Made by a program: the position numbers and the translations under genes. A stretch of DNA of 64,000 bases from Klebsormidium nitens (lineage: Eukaryota; Streptophyta; Klebsormidiophyceae; Klebsormidiales; Klebsormidiaceae): the NCBI GenBank assembly GCA_000708835.1, contig DF237220.1:1-64000 (forward strand), written 5' to 3'. Below are positions 1 through 9,941 of the stretch, piece after piece (the stretch's first letter is position 1; every line of letters starts with the position of its first letter). The notes beneath the pieces are model-generated. The model saw only the letters and a list, made by a program, of their open reading frames with translations. It did no database searches and was not told the DNA's origin.

Positions 1-393
1 TAAAACACAAAACAAATAAAAAAAAAAAAAAAAGTGTGCCTTTGCATAGCGTATGCTCTAGGCGGGCAGGTTATGATCTGCTTTACAAAGGCCTTATATG
101 CCGCTGGGCATGCTTGCTTGTGGGTTGACTGCAACGAGAACCGTCGATATACAAATATCGAGTGCTGAGAGCTGCTCAAGCCCGAACAATTGCACGCACA
201 CTTTTGCTGGTTGGACCAGGTCGACACCACCGGCGTTGGCAATGGCAAAGAGGGAGGGAGCAAAGACATGATCCTGAGCAGCAAAATGGTCGATACAATC
301 CCTTCAGGGCAACATTCATGAGTGGTTGTTGGAAAAGCTAGAGGTGCGCCAGTGGGCGGGCCTCACTTGTACTTGAAAGTGACGAGAAGCAGC
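1..393. other. 5' flank of the RING/PHD gene
   Basis: No gene is supported here. The first 34 bases are almost pure A with a few C and T, which could be the tail of a retro-inserted sequence or a simple A tract cut by the window edge. The remainder should hold the promoter and 5' UTR of the RING/PHD gene starting at 394. I see no clear TATA box or other named element. Confidence 0.5.
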
Positions 394-3300
394 ATGAACT
401 CACTCATTGTGCCAGGTGGGGACGCAATAAGAGGAGGCACTGCTGAGTGTGACGTCGAAGCTGGGGGTGCTGAGAGCTCCATACTGGGGCAGAAACGAGG
501 TCGTTGTGACACAGAAAGCCCTGGGGATTCGCAGTCGTGTGGGATATGCCTCGCGGAGGTGGACGATCAAGGCCTTCTTGACTCCTGTCAGCATGCATAC
601 TGCTTTGATTGTATCATGAAGGTACGTCAGATGTTGTTTCAAAGATGGTGTGCACGGCTCGACCGTGTTCATCTTTCTGACATTTGCTTTTCTTTTTTTT
701 TTGAAAAAGCATTTTGTATGTTTGCAACTTCACAAGATTCCCCCTTCAACAGGGCATGGTGGTGGCCTTTGTTCAGAGGCATGGGCCTTTGGTGTGAGGC
801 ATATGCGATTTGGTATTGCACTAATGATCCGTTAGAAACCAGCTGCTCATCTTTGCAACTAAGTTTCAATAAGGATCTGAGCAGCCCACTCTTCTCCTCT
901 TGTTTGCTGCTTAAGTCGATTGGAAGACAATCTTGTCATTTGATACAAAGCCTTTCCTTTCCCTCCTGACCAGTGGTCCCAAGTTGAATCTCGGTGTCCC
1001 ACCTGCAAGAGAAGGTTCCACCGTGTGACCCGTACCATGATGGAAGGAGCTGGTCGGCGCGGCAGCCTAAGCCGGCCCCGCAGCTTCCGCATCCCGGTGA
1101 AGGACCAGGTGGGTACTTATCGTTGCAGCGGAAGCTCCAAGAAGGTCTTGTGACTTCGTGCGATGCATTAGAAAGCTGGTGTAGACAATGATCAGGAACA
1201 GGTGGCAAGTCGCTGCTGTGCCCATGGTGGGCTTGTTTTGGATCAGCGCTGAGGCGGAGTGTTTGCGGGTGGTGCAGGTGTATCAGCCGAGCGCGGAGGA
1301 CCTGGCGGCGTACGCCAACACGGTGTGCATGGTCTGCCTTGAGTCAGACAACGAGCACCTGCTGGTGAGCCCCCACTTCCTCTTGTGACTGTCTCCAGGA
1401 CATCTGAGCCCGTTTTGACTGCATAGTCTGGCAGGTGGCGTCAAGAGAAGCCCCGTTGCTTCTCAGGAGGCTGCTGTTGGTTGCACTGGTGATGCCTCCA
1501 GCGCTGCTGACTGCAGCGTTGTGTGTGTCGGTGGCTGTGCAGCTGCTGTGCGACGTGTGCGACGGCGCTGCCCACACGTACTGCGTGGGGCTGGGGCGGC
1601 AGGTCCCGGAGGGGGACTGGTTCTGCGCCACCTGCACAGGAGCTGATGACGGCGCCACCTCCGGCAGTGACGCCTCAGTTGGCGAGGAGGAGCTGGGGGA
1701 GAGCAGCGACAGCGGGGCAGCTGCGGAGGAGGCACAGCAGGGCAGGCACCCAGGGGGCATCATGTCCGACGAGGACAACGACACAGAATTCCGTCTCGAG
1801 ATCCAATTTGACTCCCAACCAGCCAGGGCTACTGCGACGAGGCAAGGGCGGCGATTGCGGTCCGCTTCCAGAACGGTACAAGGCCCGCAAGGAGGGGCCG
1901 GGGCCGCAGACAGAGGCCGGCGCGCAACGCGGCGCAGGGGAATTGGGCTTCGAGAGCAACTGCGAGTGTCCAGTGTGCCCTCTCTTGACGGGGGGGGCGC
2001 TGTCGGAGCAAGCGGGAGGAATGGTTGGCGTGAGGGGCGGGTCGGGGACCGCGTAGCAGCCTCGGCGCGTTGGGGGGGCGGAACCGGTTTCGCTCGCACG
2101 CTGCAGGTGGGCTTCAACGCCTCTGGCCTCGCTTGTGCCTTGTGACCAGTTTCCTCTCTCGTATATTTGTTGCCTCGTCACTGCAGGAGATTCCCTTGCT
2201 TTCATTCCCTTCCACCAACAATTCCACCGACATGAGAGTTTGAGCTCGCCCAAATGACGCCCAATCAGAAAAAACTTTAAAACCAAGGTGCAAATGCGGG
2301 TCAGGACAGAGTTTTTTCCAAAGAGCCAACGGATAACACCTTCCTGCAATACATCTTTGCAAGTCAGATTCATCCCCTTGGAGAAAGAACCCTCCGGTAT
2401 AGGACACACACTTACTCGCACGTTTGTTTTGTCCAAATTATTATATAAGCTGGGAAAAGGTCTCCATCTTTGAGGGACTCCTGGATGATGTCAATGTCAG
2501 TATCGATGGCGGCGGCGCTGATGCGCCCCGCCCTCCTGCTGCGTGCTCCAGGCCCAGGTGCAAGACGCGCTGCAGCTGCGGCTGATGCGTGAGCGCTGGC
2601 CCGCCATCCGCCAGGGCACGCTGCACTTCCCGTCACCCTCTCATCCTGCCCCGCCGCCGCAAGCTGGCCCCCCAGCCGCCTCCAAGCCGAAGGATGGCGC
2701 TGGCTCGGAATCGGAGCGCATGGCATGGAAGGCGCTTCGGGCGCTGCAGAGCGGAGAAGGGGCCATGCTGGGCGACACGCGCGTCCAAGGAGGGGCGGGG
2801 CCGAAATCGAGGGCAAGGGCTGCAAAGAAAGAGGAGGGCAAGGGGATAAGGGGCAGGGCGGCACCCAAGATCTCGACTGTTGCTGAGCGACCAAGAGGGT
2901 CATCGCGAAAGGAGCTGACTCGGAGTCATAACGAGGCACGGGATCATATCGAGCAGCGGACTGGCAATGCCGGCCAACAGACACGGGCGCAGCAGAGGAG
3001 GACTGCGGACGAAGACGGGGCCGGGGGGCAGGCTGCGGTGGGGGCGTTGGCAGCATTCGCAGAAGCGCGGCGGCAAGCAAACGCGGGGTGGGTCGATGAA
3101 GAAGTGCTGCAGGGTCTGAGAGAGGGGCTTGGGGAGGGGCCGTCTAACGGGGGGCAGAGGAAAGGCAGCAAGAGCAAAACGTCGTCAGCGCATGGCGCAA
3201 GGCTCGGCATCACGCCACATGGCAGCTGGGCTCGTCGGCCTCCATCCAACGAGACCGCTCCCACTCGCAGAGTCAGCCATAGCGGCGAGGTACCGGCCGG

Positions 3301-4494
3301 GTGGCCGGCATGCACCCAGGCAGGGGGCCCTGCGTGGTCCGCAGCTGGTGCGGCAGGCCAGCCGAATTGGCGACGAGAATGGCACTCCGGGCCGCCATGG
3401 GCGCAGGTGGCCCCTGCATCTAGTGGAGGCAGTGTCCTGGGGGCCAGCAAGGGCCGCGCATGGATTGACATGTTGCGCCCGCCGTCCAGTCTTGCCGACA
3501 GCAGGCCTGCCAGGCTGCCGCCTCCCTCCCTACCTGGCGAGATTGGGAGCATGGCGCCGGGCACGCCGCCCCCCCTGTGGCCTCGCTCCCCGGTTGCCGA
3601 GGGCGCCTCTTGTCTTCCGGCACCGCTGCTGCCGTCCTCTTGTCTGAGACCCGCACCCGCAGTCCCGTCGACGGCTGCCGCCCCGCACGCAGCGGGGCCC
3701 TCAACAACACCTGATGTTGGTCAGGGGGCCTGGCGGCCAAGCCCTGAAATTCCGCAGGCTGGGGTCAAGGAATCAGGTGAAGGAGTGGCGACTGGGGAGG
3801 TCTTGCCCAAGGAAAGGGCGGCCCTAGCCGGCGGTGCGAACACGGCTGGGGAGGTGGGAGCTCACCAGGTCTTGAACAGGGCAGCTGGCGGGGTGGGCGC
3901 AAGCAACGTCGGGGAAGGGGGCCACGGGATGGAGGCGGCGAAGCGGGTCAAGGACGAGCTGGCCGAGGCAGTGAAGCGGCAGCTGGCGCCACTGTACAAA
4001 CGGAAGGTCATCGGTGAGCACCCTGCGCGATTTGGTCGAGCTACCCTGATCGCAAGCTGTTGCCCCTCTGCAACGACCGGTTGATGCAAAGCAGACAGGA
4101 CTGTTGACATTGCAGCCAAGCAAGCAACGTGTGATCTCGAACCAGGCAAAGCCGGACTGCTGACGAGCCTTGTGCTTGTTTATGCTGTGTTGCAGACAAA
4201 GAAGAATTTCGAAAGGCAGCCGTAGGCGCTTCTCGCGCCTTGCTGCAAATGCCATCGGCACAAGGTTTGTACGAAGAGTTGAAGAAGAACGGTGACGGGC
4301 CGGATAGCCGTCGAAGCCCACCGCGCTACTGGTGTTGTCAACGGAACTTCGAAGGTCCCGTAATCAGCCGCTTGCCTTTCTGCCTATATTGTATAAAGCG
4401 CCAGGTTGATGCTCAATTGAAGGGCTTGCAAGTTCATACAGGTACTCAGCATGAAGGAGAAGGTTCTAGGTTAAATTTAAAAGAGTTAACATAA
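394..4494 (+). CDS. RING finger + PHD finger protein, probable E3 ubiquitin ligase / chromatin reader
   Basis: Six exons are inferred: 394-621, 974-1108, 1278-1364, 1543-2106, 2558-4013 and 4196-4494 (922 aa). The first in-frame ATG is at 394. A C3HC4 RING spans residues 49 to about 87 (CGIC, CQHAYCFDC, then CPTC across the first intron). A PHD finger spans residues 138-181 (CMVC, LLCDVC, HTYC, FCATC) and is also split by an intron. A long low-complexity Ala/Gly/Arg/Pro region follows, about 480 residues. The end has a helical segment (VKRQLAPLYKRKVIG then DKEEFRKAA) like the SRI-type C-terminus of plant RING-PHD proteins and animal PHRF1. By family it would bind histone H3 tails or RNA polymerase II CTD and ubiquitinate a nuclear substrate; the substrate is unknown. 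The domains are certain. The end of exon 4 (alternative donor near 1873) and the extreme C-terminus are less certain. Confidence 0.82.
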
Positions 4495-5051
4495 TCTTCG
4501 GATTGCAATTTGCCTCCATGCCCGGCCGGCAACACAAGTGTGAGAACTGTGCTTTAAATCAGGCGATCTGTTTCTTATGTTACTTGGTCGTTCCCCTCCA
4601 GCACATACAACCTAAGAAACATTGCCTGGCAGGCAGTAGACAGCACCTGGTCTATTTCACAATTCTCTATTTTGATCGACTGTTGCTTCGTCGAAACACA
4701 TGGGCAACTTATTTGAGATACTAACTAGCTTCTGCATGCTAGCGAGGGGAAAATATGAATACTTCATCGCGTGTGATCATCTTCTCTTGCGGGACCTGTG
4801 AGTACGCGCGGCGCGCGGCAGCTATGTATTTGAGAAACATTGTTGGGCCGGACGGCCTAGAAAAGTATCAACGTACTAACATATTTGCAGATACCAACGA
4901 TCAATTAAGTTCCGAGTCATACGCGTGATGGTGAATTCTTACATATGCAAGACAGTGCCAGACGGTGTGCATGGTACATAGATATGCATTCGCAGTACGC
5001 GCGTTGCCAAGTTCGGGCAAAGTTTCAAATGTATCGTTAGCTAGTATACAA

Positions 5052-5067
5052 GGCGGCCGCGGCCGCC
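5052..5067. repeat. 16-bp perfect GC palindrome
   Basis: GGCGGCCGCGGCCGCC reads identically on both strands. It sits in an otherwise AT-leaning gene-free stretch between two convergent genes. Confidence 0.9.
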
Positions 5068-5296
5068 CCGCCCGGTAATACTGAATAAGTGGCTGCATGT
5101 GGCGCGCGCGGCGATGCCACACTGATGCATGCGGCAATGATCTGATGCAGAATGAACATAAGCGCCAATTGTGTAAATCTCTTTTACGTACATACTATAC
5201 CTATATACTATGCACAATTTTTGTATATGCTAGCTGTACCTAAAACTATGGCGGCAATTCATGACTGTTATACTCCCGATCAGATCGATCGTTGCC

Positions 5297-5325
5297 CGTG
5301 CGGATCAACAATTGATATCCGCACG
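5297..5325. repeat. Hairpin: 9-bp inverted repeat
   Basis: CGTGCGGAT and its reverse complement ATCCGCACG are separated by 11 bases that are themselves partly palindromic (CAATTG core). It could form a cruciform or RNA hairpin. It does not have a T-rich tail like a terminator. Confidence 0.7.
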
Positions 5326-5496
5326 ATCTTATCGATCCGCAATCAAGTTGAAGACGCATTGCCAGGTTTGAGAAGCTTAGATTCAATCATGTTTGCAGCT
5401 AGCTACTCAGTATAGGCTAGCTAGACTTGCGTGTGCAGTTATAAGGAAAGGTTCAAGAGGAATGCTGAGACGGTCACATCGTAATTGTACTTGAAT

Positions 5497-5508
5497 GCGG
5501 CCGGCCGC
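5497..5508. repeat. 12-bp perfect palindrome containing GGCCGGCC
   Basis: GCGGCCGGCCGC is self-complementary. The same GGCCGGCC core recurs in other convergent gaps of this window, for example near 26272 and 44785. Confidence 0.85.
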
Positions 5509-5811
5509 TTCTCCTCGCATGGCCGCGCATGGCGGCACGAACTTCGGATTTCCTCGATATCATCATCATTTGCATATAATTGGACTAAGAGGCGGGCCCG
5601 ACGGTGGTCAATACATCGAGCTATCCTTTCCAAGGCTGTCAGTATTCTCAGTTGCAGTGATCATATGCAACCGCGGTGCGCGGCGCCATGCACATGTACC
5701 ATCATGATCACAACAACAACAGACTGAGATCTACATGTTTAGCCGGGTGCCAAAAGCTCGCTGTATACACGTTGCATGGACAACACATCATTGTTATACG
5801 GAACACCCATT

Positions 5812-8800
5812 TTAAACTGTTAGGTCATGGTCCACTTTGCTGCCCAACATTGCACTTGAGAGCCACCGCCGAGCTGAAGAACTTGTGATTGTGTCTTGTG
5901 CGCCCCGGAAGGACGTGAGCCCTTCGAAGCTCGCAGCCTCGTCGAGATGCCTGAAGAGATCTGCCTCAGCACCGGCGCGCTGTGGAGTTCTGTGGTCGCC
6001 TGCAACACTGGGGCCGTCTGGAGAGGCAGCAAAGCTGGGCGATGAGCAGACCCCGCTGGTTTCTCCCCTCGCAATCGCGTTTCTCCCGCCTGGAAAATCT
6101 TGTCTTGACGTGTGGGGGGACGCGTCCTGGGGTGGAGACGGCGAGCTCCCTTTCCCGTTTGCTTGCACGGTCGCTCTCGCACTGTTTTGCAGCTCCCGAA
6201 CGTCCGCTCCACAACGCTGAGCGGCCTCTCCCAACCCGTTGAGGCACGCGGGTCGGGCGACCGGCCGTGAGGGCCCTCTCTCCGCCGCGTACCCCGGGTG
6301 GAGCCTCTGCCGCACGAGCTTCATGGCAATCTCCGCGTCGTGCACGCGGTCGTCCGCCGCGAGGGCCACGTCGCGGCCGCTGACCACGCCCCGTGACCGC
6401 TCAGCCACGTGGGCATGGCGCGCTGCCTTGAGCTCCTCCTCCACGGCCGCCTTCTCCGCCTTCACCTTGCTCACCTGCACCCACCACATGTGCGCTCAGA
6501 TGCAAAGCGGACGCAACACGTACGAAAAAACAGCAAAGCACGGCCACGAGGAAAATACCGCAGGCATGATGCTGCCCCACGCTGTGGGTGAAGCGATCTT
6601 CGACTGCCGCTGATGTCATGGAGGCCTTGGTATCTCAGTCCTGCATGGCCTGAGCCCTGCTGCGCACCGTCGCAGGGCTGCTATCCGCCGCGCTCACCTC
6701 GTGCAGCAGGTGGTTGACCATGTTCATGAGGTCCATCTTCTCGGCCGGGATGCGGGCCCCGCCGCGCGGCTGCCGCACCAGGAACTTCTGGCTCAGCTTC
6801 AGCGTCTCCAGCTCGCTGCGCGTGGCCGCCGCCTCCTTCTTGTGCGCTGCCAGCTGCGCCACCACCTGCGCACGCAGCCCGCTCTCCTCCTCCAGCGTGC
6901 CCGCCAGCCGCGCGTTCGCGCCCTCCAGCGCCGCCAGCCGCTCCGCCGTCGCAGCCAGCTGCCTCTGCACGGCCGCCACCGCCCCCGCCTCCCCCGCCTC
7001 CCCGCGCTCGTACGCAGCCAGGCGGCCCCGCAGCTGCGCCACCTCGTTGCCGTACAGCTCCTGCACCACGCACCACGCACCGCAACAACGTCAGCGCTTG
7101 GGGACATTGCGGACTCCACTTGAGACCAACGAGGTGGCTTTTCAGATATGGGCGAACTTAAATAATCCTAGCATTCGGAGTTCAGCCGCAATCGTCAAGA
7201 GAACACAATCAGTCCACCACTTGCCAAGACCAACCGGAAAGGCCAGTCTCATGCCACGTTCTGAAGATAGCCGACTTCTGAAAACGACAAGGTGTGCCCC
7301 GCATGCGGCCATCAACTCTGCACCAACAGAGGGAGTAACTGGCCGGAAGTTGCTTCCAAAAGCGCACAGTCCTTGGGTCGTCAACGCTCGTCAAGCAGCC
7401 AGTCAGGCTCTTGCTCCCGAGCCGAGCCCCTCAAAGCCGCGTAGAACCATCCGAGCAGCTACTGGAGCTACTTGATCTCACCAAGCCGAGCACCCCTTCC
7501 CGTTCTCCGGCCTCACCTGCAGGGCGTGCATCTCAGCGCGCAGCTGCCCCCTCTCCTGCTGAGCGCCTTGCTCCTTGTCGCGCAGCTCCGTGGTGGTGTC
7601 GTGCGCCTGTCCGCGCAGCGCGGCCACCTCCGCGCGCAGGGCCTGCGCCTCGGCCTTAAGCTTGCCGCGGATGAGCACCAGCGTGTCGCTCTTGGCGTCC
7701 ACCATCATGCGCAGCAGGGCCAGCCCGCGGGCCAGCCTCGCCACCTGCATGCCCCAGGCAGCACGCTCACCAGCAGCTCACCGCACAGCGAGGCTGACTC
7801 TGGGCAACCACGGGATCCACAGACACTGATCATGCCAGGGACAAGACGAGGTCACACTCGATTGCGCACTTTATATATGACAAGCAGTGAATAACACCCT
7901 TCTTATCATCTGATAAACAATCTTAGCTTCTCCGCTGTCAAAGACGAGTTTTCCAGTGTTTGTATGTCTTAACGCCTCCCTGTGAGTTGAATCGAGGTTG
8001 CGATGCTGCTCAATGTGAGGCCCCGCCCCCATGGCTTACCTGCTTCCCCAGGCCATGCTTGTCCCCTTCCAGGGGCGCCTTCTCCTCTAGCCCGCCCAGC
8101 GCCTCCGGGGGCACCTTGAACGTGGGCAGCACTGCCTGCTGGAAGGCCTCCACCCCGCTGGCCATCTCCGCCACTGCGCCCGCCGCCGAAGTCACTACTG
8201 CCTCCAGCCTGCGCAGCGCAGCCGCTCCCTGCTGCTCCGCCTCAGTCGAGCTGCAAAAGAAGCAGACACAGTTAACGGGTGAGGGGGCACCTCGAATTTT
8301 CAGTGGCCGCAATGTCTTGTGGAGGGCTATGAATCAAACAGTGCATGGTGAGGTGAGGACAGCTTGTTTGCGCCGGCACGTCCCCATTCCCTGTGCAGCG
8401 CTCACCTGTGTGCATGTTCCTGCAGTGTGTGCTCCAGGCGCTCCCTCTCCGCAGCCTCCCTGTGTAGCTCCTCCTGAGCCGCCTCCAGCGCCGCGAGCAG
8501 CTGCTCCCTCTCGCACTCATACCCCGCCGTCTGCTCGGCCACCCTGGCGCTGATGTCATCATCGCGGTGCTGACGCAGGCGGGCCAGCTCGGCCCGGTGC
8601 TGGCGCTCCTGCGCGCTCACGTCGCGCAGCTGGCCACGCAGCAGCTCGTTCTCATTGCGGAGGGACTGCGCCACCACCGCCTGCTCCACTGCGGCAGGGG
8701 GCCCGCCAAACTGCTGCCTACTCAGCGGCCGCTCAGGCGGAGAAAATGCCGGGTACATTGTGCTGACCATGCCCTTGACCGCTTCTGCGTGGCTGGGGCT

Positions 8801-8962
8801 GCCAGCCAGCTCGGAGGTGATGGGAGAGCGGTTCACAAGGGCACTCTTAATGGGGGACTGGAACACCGAGGGCTTCCTACTTTCGGGAGACGAGTCGGGG
8901 CTGCTGCGACCCCTGGGAGAAGCGGGGGACCCTAGGGGTGTTGCCCACATTGCTGGCTTCAT
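5812..8962 (-). CDS. Long coiled-coil protein, function unknown
   Basis: Five exons on the minus strand in order of translation: 8406-8962, 8040-8250, 7517-7744, 6698-7060 and 5812-6474 (673 aa, phases close exactly). The start is the ATG at 8962; an in-frame TGA lies a few codons upstream. Residues 1 to about 90 are Ser/Pro-rich with many S-P sites (for example TPLGSPASPRGR, QSPIKSAL), typical of proline-directed kinase targets. The middle of the protein, up to about residue 480, is heptad-rich Ala/Glu/Leu/Arg coiled coil across several exons (for example LRGQLRDVSAQERQHRAEL, AALEAAQEELHREAAERERL, VARLARGLALL). The C-terminal 200 residues are Ser/Gly-rich and low complexity after a short final coil. 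I do not recognise a family. A cytoskeletal, flagellar or centrosomal scaffold would fit this shape, but that is inference from composition only. It converges on the RING/PHD gene and diverges from the CTL gene. Confidence 0.8.
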
Positions 8963-9941
8963 TTGCGGCCCTGGCTTGCTCACAGACTCGATGGTCCTTC
9001 AAGTGAACGGCCCCAGAAACCCTTCTTGTCTCCCCGGTATGCCCCTCTCTCAATCTCATGCAGGGAGCGCCTCTTGCACAAAACCCCAGGATCTTGAGAC
9101 CTCTACAACAAAGTCAGTATTGCCGGAGGGCGCCTATGGACTCTGATTTTCCACCAGGATAGGCAATAAACAAACAACCTACGCATCCGAGTAGAGAGCT
9201 TGAACCCCTGATTTTCCAAGATACCCCTGACCTTTAGGACTCCCAGCAGATCCTCTGCCCAGCACTACTTTGCAGGTTCAACGTGCAACTTCTCATCTTC
9301 TTGGTAGACGAAAGGTTCTTGCTTAGCATGCTGCACGGCTTTCTGCAACACAGATTCCCTTGCTTGTACACTTCGACCTCCATCCAGAAACAACATGACC
9401 GGCACCTCTGCACGGAACTTCTGCATCCTGAGGAGATCTAGGGCCCCAAGCGCCGACTCAGGCTCGTTGTGCATGACTCAATCTCCGGCCCAGGCTTCCT
9501 CGGGACCAGGGATGAAACTGGGACTCAAGGTGCTGTGTCCTAGCCAGAGCCACAGCAGCCGCCCACGCCGGCAGTACCGTATTCCCAACGCTGTGATTCC
9601 AGAACTTTAACCTATCCCAAACCGTCCATTGTGGTCCTTTTCTCTCATTTGACGGCCAGATTCGCAGTATTCTATTAATGCGCGAGCTAACCTACGTTCA
9701 GCCGACCTCACGTGAACCTGCAATCGCAATGAACTCTGTTTGGAGTATGTATGGCCCCTACCGGCATACCGTATTACAGTAGGTAGGGTCCTATGTGACG
9801 ACTTCCTGCTATCTCGACTTTTACTTTTAGCGAAGAAGCTACTAAGACGGTTCGCGCATTCGGCCAAGCTAGGGCGGTCAAGCTCGTGTTGAGGTCATCA
9901 GCAGGAGGGGTCGTTCGGTTCCTTTCAAGAAGCCCGCCGCC
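8963..9941. promoter_or_regulatory. Divergent gap between coiled-coil and CTL genes (shared promoter region)
   Basis: This 979-bp gap separates the start codons of two head-to-head genes, so it should contain both promoters. I see no TATA box or named element. A short minus-strand ORF (9265-9474) lies inside it and is listed separately as uncertain. Confidence 0.45.
9265..9474 (-). CDS. Possible small protein or gene remnant (69 aa)
   Basis: The ORF starts at an ATG at 9474 and has a protein-like composition (MHNEPESALGALDLLRMQKF at its start, then a hydrophobic VPVMLFL patch and a charged tail). The same frame stays open for about 35 codons upstream, broken only by a TGA two codons before the ATG. 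That upstream part also looks protein-like (PSFIPGPEEAWAGD). It may be a short gene with an unrecognised intron, a decayed gene, or chance. No family is recognised. It lies within the divergent promoter region. Confidence 0.25.
   Translation of the reverse strand: MHNEPESALGALDLLRMQKFRAEVPVMLFLDGGRSVQARESVLQKAVQHAKQEPFVYQEDEKLHVEPAK

Larger units (their letters stand above)
4495..5811. other. Gene-free convergent gap A, palindrome-rich
   Basis: This lies between two 3' ends. Short ORFs occur but none has codon structure, splice context or recognisable protein. From about 4730 onward the DNA is dense in short palindromes (GCTAGC, GCATGC, CGATCG, GGCCGGCC), including a 16-bp and a 12-bp perfect palindrome and a hairpin, listed separately. 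It must contain the polyadenylation sites of both neighbours, but I see no clear AATAAA or TGTAA near either stop. Confidence 0.5.
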
